Below, one piece after another: positions 1 to 13,183 of a DNA stretch of 64,000 bases. The DNA is taken from positions 3,673,302-3,737,301 of the forward strand of contig PTEX01000032.1 in NCBI GenBank assembly GCA_003342815.1, written 5' to 3'. The stretch comes from Eudromia elegans. Its lineage: Eukaryota > Chordata > Aves > Tinamiformes > Tinamidae. Within the stretch, counting starts at the first letter, position 1. Every line of letters starts with the position of its first letter. Under the pieces are notes generated by a model. The model saw only the letters and a list, made by a program, of their open reading frames with translations. It was not told the origin of the DNA and did no database searches. A program made the translations under genes and the position numbers.

Positions 1-1134
1 GGGGGAAGTTTTAAACAAAAATAACCTGGCCTATTTTGCATGAAAAGGCAACAGTCATGGTTTCCCACCACTAACAACAACAGCAGCAAACCATCTTACT
101 ACCTTTCCTGAGTGTCCCTACAGCCAAAACAGCTTGAGCTTTGAATTTAGAAGTTACCATGGAAATAGCCCTTGGAGAGAAGTCTTTTTCTTTCTTCCCT
201 TTTTTTTTTTTTTCATGTGAGGTTTGTTTTCTCTTATTTAGGGAAATGTACATTCCCCCTTGTGACTTTTATGTGGGCAGCAAGATGATTAAAAATTCCT
301 GCTATTTCAAGCAGAAAGTAGAAACTGAAAACTTCCTAATTGCTGCTTTCCCTGCAGCATCATTGTTCAGCATGAGTATTTTACACTGCTGGAGGCGGTT
401 TTCAGGTATATCCTTATCGCATGCTGAGGGTGCTGACCACATCTCTCCTGGTGCAGTTATGCCACCTCCCACGGGCACCGGGTCACTCTGCAACGTGCTT
501 GGTGCTGTCCAGGGCTGGGAGCAGCTGCTGCTTGAGGTGGCTTCTTTAAAGCTCCGTGGGGATGTCTGTCCTTCTGCTCCCCTTGCCCCATTGCCCGTGC
601 AGATGGAAGCTGCTGTCAGGAAGAAGCTGCAGAAGCATCTGATCGTTACCTGAATGTTTTGTGTGACAGAGAAGCAAATGCAGCAGCAGCAACTGCTTTT
701 TGAAGATACATTTTTGATCCTTGTGAGATTTTCAGCTGCCTGTCCTTGCTCACCTTATGACATCTGGAATGTAGAGACTCACATGTCACTATCTGTTCTG
801 GTAAATGCTTTGGTCCCATTTTAGGTGAAGGCAAACTAGGGAATGAGCAGTGCTAGTATCAGTGCAAATGTACCCTGCCCCTGGAAGAGAAAAGGAGCAG
901 ACTTGATAGCCTATAAGTTTAGGGACAGGATCTCTCCATGTTTTACACGGCAGAAGTTACTGCTTTTTAGGGGCCCACTGGCTGTCTTCAGTGAGGTACC
1001 AGTTTGGAGTAACCAATGCTCCATCAGACTGGAGAACTCCCCAAATTATTTTTTTTTTTTAGACATTTTGGCTTATGTCTTTTAAAAAAAACCCTGAAAA
1101 TTAAGCTGAATTTCAGTTTCAGAAATGCTCACTT

Positions 1135-1136
<2 letters not shown>

Positions 1137-1172
<36 letters not shown>
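1137..1172. repeat. Poly-T/poly-A low-complexity tract
   Basis: A run of 29 T is followed directly by 7 A. A second T tract lies at 1453-1470. These are simple low-complexity tracts. No adjacent retroposon body is recognisable, so I do not call them the tail of an element. Confidence 0.9.
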
Positions 1173-2136
1173 CCCCAGCATCTTAAGGTTCTGTTTTTGG
1201 AGAGCTGCAGCATGAAAACAATTCCCAAAGGGGCAGCTGGGTGACTCATGTACAATGAGTTGCCTACTCACCACAAGCTAAGCCTGCTTTTGAAATTCCC
1301 ATTTTCACAGTTGCCAAGCCTTTAAAAACAGAACAACCTGGGAATTATTAAATCCCATAGGTACTGTTGTCCTTCCTCCTCAATAAAGAGAATAGGACAG
1401 AGGTGGCCTACATCGAGTAGTTAAGCACCACTTGGTCTTTCTTTGAGGCATCTTTTTTTTTTTTTTTTTTGAGAGCATCTGCAATTTGCAAGTCTTCAGT
1501 AGAAAATCAGCTGTTAACATTTCCCTTGAATTAGTTTTCTAGAGCCCCTAGTGGTGACTTTTCTTCTGCCCCTCTTCTGCCTACCTCTCTGTTTTCCCTT
1601 TTCTGAAAAGCTGAACTTATTTCTGCATTTTTCTGGGACAAAATAGTTCTTTTGAGGAAGAAAATGAGGTGTCTGTGTCTTTCCTACTGGAATCTTTGCT
1701 CTTTAATGAATTCCTGCCCTCAGAAAAAGTCTGGAGAGCCCAGTGGCCCTTGTCACCTAAAAAGACCCACCACCTTTTAGAAGGTTCCTAGAAAAGAGAA
1801 TGGCAGAAGCTATTGAGATGGTGATTTACAGAGTGAAGTGCACCTTCTGAATGGTTGTTCAGCTTGATTGCTTTTGATTGCCCATATACAATAGCCCTGA
1901 TTATCAAGAGGGGGAGAGTCCCTATAGCTTCCCTGGAAGTCAGGCAGAGCTGCAGGACCTCCGACTCTAAAAACTGTGTGCAGGCCTGGGCAGGACTGCA
2001 CATTGCTGTCACTGCACATTGCATCCTAAGAACCAAACACAGTAAGTTAATCCAAAATTACCTTGCCAAGCCAAATGACAATATTTTGGGAGTTTAGACA
2101 AGTCTGGCTATTTTTTAGTTACTTAGTTGTAAGGCT

Positions 2137-2178
2137 TTCTTTCTCTTTCTTTTTTCTTTTTTCTTTTTTTCTTTTTCA
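2137..2178. repeat. Polypyrimidine CTTT-rich tract
   Basis: A degenerate CTTT/CTTTTTT run on the + strand forms a pure pyrimidine block. There is no gene nearby, so it is most simply a decayed microsatellite. Confidence 0.85.
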
Positions 2179-2351
2179 AATCCGTCTGCTTCAGACTTCA
2201 CAAAGAGATTAGAAATCTGAAACACTGGAAATCTCACAGGAAATCCTGCTCTTAGACTCTCCAGCTGCACATTAAACAAATATCTGCCCCCTTGGGCTCT
2301 TATTAATTTTTGTTGAATATTTCTGCAGTAGCAAGGATGGGATATTTTCCA

Positions 2352-2432
2352 CAAAAATAAATAATTTATAAATAATAATAAAAGTATTAAATATTAAAAT
2401 AATAATATGTAAATAATAATATTTTTAAAACC
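2352..2432. repeat. AT-rich low-complexity block
   Basis: About 80 bases are almost entirely A and T, dominated by AATAATA and AAATAAT words. It contains chance AATAAA hexamers, but no transcript in this region is supported, so these are not called as polyadenylation signals. Confidence 0.85.
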
Positions 2433-4885
2433 CCTGCTATGACAAGCTTGGCATTAATACCTGAACTGAAGTCCGGGAGATGTGACATGTGGAATTGTGT
2501 TTCATAAACTTAACTCAAGATCTTCACAGGCATCTGGGTTCATCAGAGCATGGTCAGCAATTGTCGCATGCTAGGTTGTGGAACAGCAATTTATTACATG
2601 GCTCTCAATCAAGGAAATTGCAATAGGTTTCTGGACTAGCCAGGAATTGCAAGAAACATTTTCATAGCAAATGAGAGAGGGTGAAATAGGTGAAGGCTTG
2701 ACACGAACATTTTGGAGACCAGTTGAGGAAAGGCTATGAAGATGCAGAAAATGAAGGAGAGAACCTTATGCCACGCAGGAAAGAGAATATGGACTCAGCA
2801 GGGAAAATTCAAGGAGATGAATAAGCAGACAGCTGGGATAAGATTATATTTATCAAGGTGATAACCATAACGTGGTGTGTTAAAACTCCGACTGTGCTTC
2901 CCATATGAACTAAACTCAATTTCTTGAAACATTGAAAATAAAGAGATGAAAATCATTAGATAATTTAATGTAGAAACCCATCCTTCATAGTTATACTTAA
3001 ATAAGAAGATGGGAGAAGCTAGGTGACTTTCTAAATCTCTTTTTCTACATTACTGTGTGAGCAAGGAGACATAGTAAATTAAGATTTGGGACCCCCTACC
3101 CATATATCCAAGACTTCACTTAGCCCCAGTGAAAGCCAGATAGATAGAAAATAAGAAAAGCAGCAGAGAGTCAATGCCTTGAAAAACACCATATCACCCA
3201 AGGTTTTCAGTAGAGTTTGTTGAATAAGAGTTAAAACTCACCTAGAACAGTTCAACCCCAGTGCTGTATTTAGACTGTAGGCACTGTCCTGGGAGTTAAA
3301 TTAAGTATTGATTTAGGAGATGTCCATCCAGTCTTCTCTTTCTTTGTATGTGTCTTCATAGTGCTGTCTGGCTACCGCCTGTTTCTTTCTTCAAATTACT
3401 TGGATGTCTCCTGCGATTGTCACTCTTGCCGCTTTCTTACATGCTGCAGATTCAAATTGTGATCTACTTGGCAGTTCTGCAATTGCTCTGACACTTGAGA
3501 GAAACAGTATATGCCATCAGCCACTTATCACTGCTTTGAATTTGCTGGCAGGCTCTGCACCACTCATCCATGTGCTGTGGAATTGGCTTTATCTTCACTG
3601 GCTTGTGGACTGGGAACCACCTGTCACAGTCCATAATTTCACTTCTTTTTTTCTCTTTTTGTCTTTGCGCAGGCAGGATTTATCACTCAGAGGTAGCCTG
3701 CAGCAGGTGATAGGGATGTCTCAGGCTGGAAACTAAAATGTGCATGGAGGAGGAAGGGAAGTCTCAGGAGGCAAGGCCGGGATTGTGGCCCTCAGCACCC
3801 AGGCGCTCTGTCCTCATTTCTCCCACAGTAAGTTGCCACCAAACCTGCGACACTGAATGTTTTTTGTTGCTTCAGCTTCAAAGTGCAGCTCTGTCTCATG
3901 GGTGGGAATAAAAGCAGATCTCAGCAGAATGTAAAGCTATGTGATGCAAAAAGGGTCGGTCTTTAATAGGGGTCATTCTGCCCTGCCAATACCTTTGTGG
4001 ACCAAACCAGTAAGTTCTGCACAGCTCAGGGAAGATGGAACAGGTAGATCAGGAGGAGAGGACAACTGGAAACAGTGCCCAACTGTGTGCAGTGGTACTG
4101 GAGTTAAAATGGAAGTGAGTGTGATTGGGATTTACCAAGGCTTAATGAACTCTAGGATGAGTTTGTTTTATAAAGTCACTTTTCAGAGTCAGATGTACTT
4201 TGGTATCTTAACAAATTCAGCAGATCTGCCGTAATGTTTGTCAGAAATAACCTCGCAGACAATCTGGTGGGACACGTAACGGGAAGGCATAGCAGACACA
4301 AGTGCAATTGTAAGATGAAAGAACCAGGCTACAGCTCTTCAAGTAAGCCAGGTGTCATATGTGAATTAATTTTTCAGTTTTGGCTGGGCGATACTTTCCC
4401 AAATGCAGAGGTGTCACTGAGTGGAGCAATTCATTGTGACTGGCAGACTCCCCAGAAGAGGAGATTGCCAGTAAGAGCTGATGACAAGTTAGGTCAGGAC
4501 TGCATTGCTCCGTTGAGCCTCGAGACTGAGAGAAGGGCTCTTGCAAGGCAAGGCTGAGTCTGCAGAACAGTGAGGGTGGCTTGCCCACGGTCTGACACAC
4601 AGAGCGTTCTGAGCACATCACCAAAGTAAAAATGAGGGCATTTCTGATGCAAACAGCTGGTGTCTCAATGCTCAGTTCTGTCAAATTCAGTTTTGATTCA
4701 GGTGGTTAAACTGAATTTGAAGATTTCAGTTTTAATATTTGAAACATATAATCAGTAATTTCCTCACAGCAGGAATTTTGGACAGATCTCTGTAATTTGT
4801 TTTATTCTTGTCACATGGCCCTGATATCAGAGCATCCAAAAGAAGAAAGACCATCCCATTCTCTTTAGAGCTGGTGTAGTGGTGG

Positions 4886-4956
4886 CAAGAAATTATTCCC
4901 AGTATACAAAAAGATGAGAAATTATTCCCAGGGAGTAAGAAATTATTCCCAGTAAT
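4886..4956. repeat. Triplicated GAAATTATTCCCAG motif
   Basis: The 14-base word GAAATTATTCCCAG occurs three times, at 4889-4902, 4918-4931 and 4939-4952, with offsets of 29 and 21 bases. The first and third copies also share flanking AA and TA. The spacers differ, so this is an irregular cluster rather than a clean tandem array. Confidence 0.9.
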
Positions 4957-5089
4957 AGAAATCATGGGATCACAGAGAAAGACTCTGAGATTCAACAGTA
5001 AAGCTAATCTTATGAAAGCATTCCCTCATCTTGAATCACTCTTCAGCCTTCCAAATATGGGAATTATTGTACTTACCATCATTGAAGGT

Positions 5090-5160
5090 AGTTTCTTTTG
5101 AGCAGAAGATTGGTCTAGGTGACATCCAGAAGTCCCTTCCAACCAAAAGTTTTCCAAAAA
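5090..5160 (+). mobile_element. CR1 LINE 3'-end remnant
   Basis: The stretch reads like the 3' terminal part of avian CR1 elements: a TTGGTCTAGGTGACATCCAG segment followed by AAGTCCCTTCCAACC. CR1 3' ends typically carry a 'ttggactagatgatctccagaggtcccttccaaccc'-type sequence. Only this short end is visible, as expected for heavily 5'-truncated CR1 copies. No reverse transcriptase frame is present. Confidence 0.75.
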
Positions 5161-7510
5161 GTTTCTATTTTATAAGTAGAATACCTGATACAGAAAGAGA
5201 CTGAATGACTTACAGACATAGTAAATTGTCAGGAAACACAGAATAGAATTCAGATCTGATGTAGACACTTGGTTCTCCTCGCAGTAGATCATGCTTGATT
5301 CACCTGAGATTTCCCTGAAAAGCAAAAGAAAGAGGGAGAAACAGATACAAACTTAATATAAGCTCTTTAAGTAAATGTACAAAACAGTTTCCACATATCT
5401 GTCAATGTAATCCTTGTGAAAAATACATAATTTTTCTCTAAAGCTAGGAAGTTTCGCTACTTTTACTATATTCTTTTGAGAAACCCTGATCTATAAAGAC
5501 AATTCTGCTGTTTCTATCCAAGGAGAAAAGCACCAGAGCATTAACATTTAAGCCAAATTATTGAACAGTTTGGATCAGTGTAGAACAGGATCCTCACAAG
5601 ATTTCAGAAAGTAAATACTTCTTGTGTGCTCTGTTTTTGACCAAGAGGAAGAAATACAAGTTTCAATACTAATCCTTCAGCTAATACTACTTGAGTGGAT
5701 GAGAGTGGATCTCATATAGAGACAGAAGTCTGCCTGCGTATGGTTAAGCAATATATTTTAACTGCAGCAGAACCAGAGATCCAGGCATGACTAACATATT
5801 AAAGAGGATAAACTAAGGTAACTCTGATTACTTTGATTACTGAATTCCTTTATTTTCATAAGAGGATTTAAATAATTCAGAAAGCTGCTTAGAAGAAAGC
5901 AATACAGTCCATTACAGAAACTTTCTTGTGTCAAAAAAGATACAGGAGAAAAGATTTCAAAATTCTATAGTTCTATAGTTTCATCAGAAGAAATTGTAAT
6001 AGAAATAGAAGTTTGACTGACTCTTGGACTCTCAATGAAAAAAGTGACATCTGAAATATATGGATAATTACTATTTTTAAGTTCACAGTAGACCAACACT
6101 TACATAGAGGAAAGAAACCTTTACTAAAAGAAAAAATAAGATGGGGTAAGAACTTGGCTGTGCAAATAGCTGCAGTTTAATGAGAGCTCAGTATACATTT
6201 GTACATAGATTTAATTATTCCCATGCTGGGATGTTTTCCTGGGATTGCTGCTGCAAAAGCAGTGCTGGAGAAGTTGTAGGAAACAGGATAATTTAGAACC
6301 TCTTTTGCAATCTTGTGCACAAATAGCCTTTTAGACTAAAACTTTTGTTCAGTCCCATCAATATGTTTTGTTTAACATCCAAAAATACAAAATGACTGAT
6401 AGGAAATTAAAAATGTTACCAAGCATTTCTCACCGGAGTGAATTTCTCATTGGAATGACAAATATTAAGTTCTCTCTGCAAGGGGTTTTCTTAGGAACAG
6501 GTAATCCCAAAATACTGCTCAAAGACACAAAAGGGGCAGATTTGGGCTAGCATCCAAAATATACTGAATGTTTAAGTATTTGTGAGGGAGATAATTATAT
6601 GTTTTATGATTAAAGACTAGAAAAATGAAAAATCCAAGGTTAATGTGCAAATTAATTAGGTCTCTGATTTGTACATACATGATTTTGTGAAATAGTTTGA
6701 TGAAGAGAGAAAAATTAGATCTACAGCAGTTCACGTATGATTTTGAAAGTCTACTAAGAGGATTTGAAGTTTATAAATCTATTTTTTTTCTTTCTCTGAG
6801 TACAGCTTTGCTTCTTAAACAGCTACAGTCCTTCCCTCTGATGCTCCTGAGTTGCATTCACGAAGGATGTGCTGGACTTGGTGTACATGGTAGTGTGCTA
6901 GGAATAATTTATAAATGGACAGATTTAGGGGAAACTTTTTGATGTAGACTTGTTAAAACCAACTTTATTACACAGATCCTAAAATCTAAACTAAAGAAGA
7001 AACTGCTTTTCATCCCTATGAAAAGAAACTTTTTTTTTTCTCTAACATTGTTTTGTTGGTTAGTTAAAAACTTCTCTATAGGCTAAAAAGGTCATTCTTT
7101 TTTTGCTTCACTGCATCTTTTTATTTTTCATTTAAGCCTTTAGAGAATTGACTAAGCTAAGATACAGTTGCTTCATCCAGGAAAATTAAATACGAGCTGT
7201 ACATGCCTTGTGTTTACTTTGCTGATGAGGAATTGAATTGTTTTGGCATTTAAGAGATCTGCTTGAGCAAAGAGAGAAGAAAAGAAGGAGTAGATTTCTG
7301 CTATAGAAAAACCCTAAAGGATTTGCCCTGTAGTATTGGGTCAGATACATACTGCCAGTACAGCAAGGCTAATTAAGTTCTGACACAGACGTATTTTGTT
7401 TCTATAGACTATATTAAAGCTTCCACCTTCTTGAAGCTGTGTAAAGTAGTCACTGCACAGATTTTTATAAAATATGAAGAAAATAACTTTACCTTTAAGT
7501 GTTAGGGCCT

Positions 7511-7524
7511 TTTTTTTTTTTTTT
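7511..7524. repeat. Poly-T tract
   Basis: A simple T run followed by CCTC, next to two copies of ATATCTTATCAAGATATT-like palindromic sequence (about 7530-7547). No gene is nearby. Confidence 0.6.
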
Positions 7525-8667
7525 CCTCAATATCTTATCAAGATATTGCTTCCACAGCTAACATAATGATCACTGATGTGTATCCTGGAGGAAGTTATCA
7601 GCAATCCTTTCTGTTTGGACAAGAGTAGTTCAGTAGAGAGTGCTGAACAGTGGGCTCGTCTGTGCTGAAGTGGAGCCATCACATCTCTGCTGTGATTCCC
7701 TTCTCAGGGGCCATCAGTGCCATTTATTAGTAAAGCATGGGGAAAGTTGGAAATGGGAATTGATAGGAAATGTTTATGTCCTTGTAATACAGGTATAAGC
7801 AGAGCTGAGTAAAAGACAGCAGAGATTGAAGACAGGATTGGAGCCACTGTCATGCTGCCATAGTCTTGCTGCAGAACCTGGAGAAATTACCACTGCTAAG
7901 ACCATGTTGTTTCCCTCCCTACGTCCTCATCCTTCCCAGATATTTTTCCAGCCTATTGCTGGTTCTGGACTGATCCTCCTTGGAAATATCCCAGCAAAGA
8001 GCACTGCAACCCAGAACTGCTGCTCGCTGAAAAGGGCACGCATGGCATGCTGGCAATTGGCCAGGTGAAGGCAGCAGCTGGCCCTGCTCAGACACACAAG
8101 GAAAAACATAGATAAATTCAGTTTCCCTTCTTGTGAAGTTTGCCCTTGTCACTACACATAAAACCACCACAATTTCACCACTCTATTGTACTTAATATGC
8201 ATGTTAAGTGTAGTCATCTTGCTGTCATTTGCTACCACTCGCTGTGTTTGAAGCACTCCACACTCTGCTGATGACAAATAACCTGCATCGTTCAACTTTG
8301 CTCCCTAGGATGCTTGCCCTGCCAATGGAATGACTCAACTCAGTACCATAGCTGGATGAACATATGATTTCACAATAAAATAATCAGTCACATTTTGTTT
8401 TAAAGGGTGAATTTATGCAGCCACTCGGGGAAAAAAAGGCAAAGCACAGCCTAAAATTCTTTTTATTTACAGTGTGAAATGAAGCATGACTAAGATGATT
8501 AGAATTGTAATTAAACAAGAGAATCATATCCACAGATATGCACAACAGAAACAAAGAGGCTCTGAGAGAGGCAGCCTCTAACAAAGCTGAAGTACTTGTA
8601 CGGTAGGTAGAGCACTAGAGACATCCCTCCTTAATTTGATCTCTACAAGAAGCCATCTCCAAAAGCC

Positions 8668-8691
8668 TTTTTTTCTTTCTTTCTTTCTTTT
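8668..8691. repeat. (TTTC)n microsatellite
   Basis: A T run leads into several TTTC units. This is a short tetranucleotide microsatellite in intergenic DNA. Confidence 0.85.
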
Positions 8692-10249
8692 ACTTTTGGA
8701 CAAAAGCTGGGCCTCAGGACAAGGTCTGTATAATCTTCCCTGTAAGAAAGGGCACCAAGGGGTACTGCATCTCTAAGGCAGACCGAAACTTGAGCTTCAT
8801 TACAAATGGGCAAAACAATTTTCTGGGTATGGCAGGGCAGACCCCCTGAGGACAGTCAGTCTGCAGCCAAATAAAGCTCGCGTTTGGCTCCAGCCCTGCG
8901 CTATATCCCCTTCTGCTGCTTGCCAAGCACTGTCTCACTTCTCCGGATGCTGCCAACCTCCTAATATCACACTGCATTTCAGCACTATCGCTGCTCTCCT
9001 TTGCTGTAGTGTATGGTTCTTGGCATGCTTTCAATGCCTTTCTAAACCCACATCCGAATGCACTTTGATATGTTTCAGTGGCTTGCTGAGAGGCAGATAA
9101 TCCACCCTTTGTCACGATGGATTGAAGCTTGTCTTGAAAAAGAACAGCTCTATTTCATCAAAGAAAAATAAAGTTGGGAATAAATTTGCCAGTGCTAACA
9201 AGCTTGACTGGGTCAGAGCTTTGTGTGCTGGACTAAAGAGTTTAAGACTCTAAAATGCATTAGTATAGCAGAGAATATTCTCTTCAATCTGCCTGCCACA
9301 CTTACTTTGAGGCACACAATCTCTTATATTTGGTCAGATCATCCATTATACTAGAGGAAAAGGATATCAGATCCCTATAAAGCTTGAGTTTTGGATCTAA
9401 GTCTGCATGATTCCTTTTCTTTTATTGTGTAGGAAGCCTCAGTGCTTCTTTGTCCTGTGCCCAGATGTAGCCAAAGACAGAGAGACAAGTTCAGCTCTCA
9501 GCTGATAGAGTGCAATGCCAAGGGGAAGACTAATCCAGTCACGAGCTGCATGGGCAGTGGAAGCTGTCTTGAACAGAACTCAGAGAGACACATACTGCAA
9601 ATAATTATTTGCAGAGATTTGTTTGAAATGGCAAACACATCTGCTTTGGCCTTGCTGAAGATTGTCCCATTCCATGGAGCTTCTTGGGAGTGAGTGCTCA
9701 GTATCTTGGCCATTGGCAGCGGCCAAGTTTAGATCCACTTTCTGAAGCTCTTGAAGCAAGTAGATTAAATATGAGCGTGTCTTGTGATGATCAAGGAGAA
9801 TGCCTTTATTCAGGGAATAGAAACAGTGCCACTTAATGATAAGACCATTCAAAAACAAGCAATGCAGCACAAACTGCAATGCCTCCAAACATCAAGAATC
9901 TTATGGAATAATTAAAAAAAAATGCATCTCAAAAAACCTACAGTCTACTCATAGTCATTCACTGGAAAAGAGAAGAAACTTCATTGTTACTTGTTATGAA
10001 ATTATTCAGCTCACTTTCAAGGGCAATAAACCAGAGCAAAATATGTGTTCATCAGCTAGCTTCCTAAACTCTGCTGGAAGCAGGCCTAAGTGTCAGGAGT
10101 TTTCATCAGAGTTGTTATAATGACATGTTTTTCCTTTCCGTTAAAAACATCTAGCCACAGCAACTGCGAAAGAAACAAAAACCAGAACAACAACAAAAAT
10201 GCCACCACTTGATTCCCTATTTCCTTATCGCACATATCCTTAGTGATTT

Positions 10250-10450
10250 TCCATCTCTGTGAGCGAGGCTTTAATTAGCTAAAAGTCTTCCGACTCTGCG
10301 CGGGTTGGAGGTGCTGTCCCACGGCCCCATCACAGCATGGCAGGCAGATTATCGATCTGAGGCAAAGCAGCCTGACTGCAGAGTCTAAAAATACCGGGGC
10401 CACCTGAGCTGCTCCACTTGACTGTACTGTACTGAACTGAGGAGGATGAT
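10250..10450. promoter_or_regulatory. Candidate upstream regulatory element with MEF2 and E-box motifs
   Basis: This GC-richer patch in AT-rich surroundings contains CTAAAAATAC at 10385-10394, close to the MEF2 consensus, and a CACCTG E-box at 10401-10406. It also has a TAATTAGCTA homeodomain-like word near 10272. It lies about 2.7 kb upstream of the MTMR8 promoter. Motif clustering alone is weak evidence, and no transcript or conservation data were available. Confidence 0.3.
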
Positions 10451-12904
10451 GCCTGCATGAGGACTGCTTGGTGCCTGTTGATATTTGCCATCTCTCCAGC
10501 AGCGTAAAACCCTTTGCAGGAGAGATCAGGCCTTAGATTGGATTCTTGGCTTATTTTAGCAGTAGCACTTCAGAGGCAGCAAAAGTTGTTCTAGTCCTGT
10601 GACTACTTGAGTAGTAGTAAGAGAAGTGACTTCCAAAAGCTTCAGAGGAAACCCACTGGTTGCAGTGTTAGGTCTCTGTGGATCCTGTAATAATAATGCT
10701 GTAACTTATCACTACAGACCCTGACACTGCTTAAACCTCATCATATCTATACTCATTTTAAAATCTCCTACTAAAGGATCCTTTAGAATTAGGACAGAGT
10801 CGAAGGTTAAAGACAAGCCTGTAGGAGACTGTACCCAGTTCTGCTTTCATGTGTCTCAGCAGCTTCATACAACTTGAACTAAGCTATATTTAAAATTTTC
10901 TCTTTTGGGAAGCAACTTCAGAATCTATTTGTGACAGTCAAAATCCTAAAATATGAGCAAAATCCTTACTGCTGTGCTCCCTAAGGCCCTGAAGTCTCCT
11001 GAAAAGACAGCTATTTCTTGAGTGTCATTAAAGAGAGAAAAACAACTCTGAAGGCCAAATTCGTCCCTGGTGTAATTCATCTGAACTTAACATCAGTGGA
11101 GCAGCGGTGAACTTGGCCCCAGCACGTACAGAGTACATCACATCACTGCTGGAGATCCAATTCCGTGCAAGCCACACAGCTCTGGAACAGTTGTGTTTCA
11201 GCAATGAAATTTCAGGCATTTTTGTAATTTTATTGCCAGGCAGATGGAATAAATTACCAGGGGATAACTTGTAGCCTAAATTTGCAGAAATCTTTACTTA
11301 GACCTGGATTCCGAGTGTTTCCAGGGAAGCTTCTGAGATCCAATCTTGGTGGCCTTGTACAAGACACTTCATTGCTCTGAGCCTTCCTCCTCTAAAATAT
11401 GGAACTTTAACACATTGAGTGACCTTCACGATCTAATGGGGGAGGTTCAAAAGCTTCCACCCAAGAAAAACATTCACTGGGGTTATTCTTGTAATGGGTG
11501 CAGGACTGAGGGTTTTGGATGTGCCTGCAGAGTCCACCGGCACCAGGAGCAGCACCATAGGGCTCTGCGGGCCTCTGCTTGGAGCGGTGCTTGTTTGAAG
11601 CATCTCCCCTGGGTATCGTGCTGCTGTGAGCCATACAGACGTACTCACAATTACTGTTATAATAGAAAGGGGCCATCCAGAGCACGTCGTGCTCTGTTAC
11701 GACGCTGGGGCCCTTCAAGGGAACATATTGTGTCAGAATGACGCGTGCTTGTTGTGCCACTTCAACGCGACACCTCTGTCGGAAGCAAGTTACTCATGAC
11801 TCTACCTCGCATTTTAAAAGTACTTTTCTGGTACCTGGAAAATGGAGCCGTTTGTTCATAATTCTGCCCCCAGTTTACCTCAAAAGTCATGTTATTCATT
11901 AAGGAGTGAAGGCACTGAGGCAGCTAATGCGGAGGATCTTGATTTTTTAAACACTCTGCCTGGCTAAAGCTCAGATAAATCACATGAAACGCAGCTCAGC
12001 CTCGCCTCAGCACAGGCCCCTCAAATTCCCTTTTCTTATTGCCGTATTTGAAGAGAACAAGAAAGCTGAGCAACACCAAATGAAAGCCAGAGGGCAGGGT
12101 AAACAGCCTGGCTTCTAAAATCTTATTATTCATTTTGAATGGTTATAAGATGCATTTTTATGATTTTGCCTTGTTCTCCAAATATCTCTAAATTCCCTGG
12201 CTAACATCATTCCCGTGGTCTAATTCTCTGTGTTAGTCACTAAGTAAGTCACCTGCTAAGTACAGCAATACTAACTAGATCCAGGGAGCAGCGTACGTGC
12301 AGTGTATCAGTGTCAGAAAGGTGGCTGTTACTCCCTGTCCTCGGCTCCTCATCTAAACCTGCTTGTTTCTGCCCTCACTGGTTATTTTTTTGTCTTCTAC
12401 ATGTCAGCTTGCTTTCGGAAGGCAGGGAGGAGGGCATTTTGTTATATTTGTGCATCATCTGGCACTGTGGGGTGCCCTTTGGTGCTGCCTGTTTATTAGT
12501 ACAGCTGCAAACCACCATCATCTGCCAGGAAACCTCACCAGAGGCTACCGGAAAAGTCTGATTTTGCATTAACAAGCAGCACAAACACCAAGTCCTCACT
12601 TAAAAAAAGTTTGAAAATAACAGACCTCTATAATCACCAAAGCACCTAGAATTGTATCATATATTTTCTTTGACAAAACTTCAGCATTATCATTTTTTTC
12701 CCCACATTCTCACTGCTACTGAAAGACAGGACTAACTAAAACACTTGTTACTTCAAGGTGTCTTCATAGGTAATCCCGGGAGCTTAACTGCAACCATTAG
12801 AAAAGCAACGCTGTATTTTAGCATCCTGTTTGCATGAGCTCGGTTCTTCAGGATGAAGCTGAGGCATCGAAGCAGCACCACACTTTAAATGTGGGAGATC
12901 CATC

Positions 12905-12955
12905 TATGTATATCTACATATATATATTTCAATATATATGTATACACATATATAG
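12905..12955. repeat. TA-rich microsatellite
   Basis: An imperfect (TA)n / TATG / TACA run sits just before the MTMR8 CpG-rich promoter. It marks the sharp switch from AT-rich flank to GC-rich promoter. Confidence 0.9.
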
Positions 12956-13028
12956 AGAAAGAGTTAAAAGAAGCGAGACAACGGACAGCGCCCCTACACA
13001 CACACCCCCTCCGGCCCGCACACCCAAG

Positions 13029-13124
13029 ATGGCGGCGGCGCCGCGCGCGGCTCTCGCGAGACTTGCGGCGGGGCGGGCGCTGCCCGCGTAAATGGCGGCG
13101 CGGGGGCCGGGCCGCGGGCCGTAG
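13029..13124 (+). other. Two back-to-back short upstream ORFs in MTMR8 leader
   Basis: An ATG at 13029 opens a 20-codon frame ending with TAA at 13089-13091. The next base begins a second ATG (13092) with a 10-codon frame ending at TAG 13122-13124. Both lie in the YY1-type ATGGCGGC words and precede the main ATG at 13160. Whether they are translated depends on where transcription starts, because the YY1 motif often overlaps the start site itself. Confidence 0.4.
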
Positions 13125-13159
13125 GGGTGCGGCGCCGGGCGGTCGCCCAGCCGGCCGCC

Positions 13160-13183
13160 ATGGAGCACATCACCACGCCGAAG
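13160..13183 (+). CDS. MTMR8: MTMR8 coding exon 1
   Basis: Encodes residues 1-8 (MEHITTPK), start of the PH-GRAM domain. The donor is AAG|GTAGGA and the junction is phase 0. Intron 1 (13184-14663) shows no further exon. Confidence 0.95.

Larger units (their letters stand above)
1..12890. other. Intergenic region upstream of MTMR8
   Basis: No convincing coding exon is visible on either strand. Open frames here are short, start and stop at random and show no recognisable domain. The stretch is AT-rich and contains poly-T and poly-pyrimidine tracts, an AT-rich low-complexity block, a small triplicated motif, one CR1 remnant and a GC-richer patch near 10.3-10.45 kb. From human gene order, ZC4H2 would be the next gene beyond this side, but none of its coding sequence is recognisable here. 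A lncRNA or distal UTR cannot be excluded from sequence alone. Confidence 0.7.

Noticed and set aside
3404-3736. 110-codon plus-strand open frame upstream of MTMR8
   Set aside because: It looks mildly hydrophobic but has no splice partners, no recognisable domain and ordinary AT-rich surroundings.
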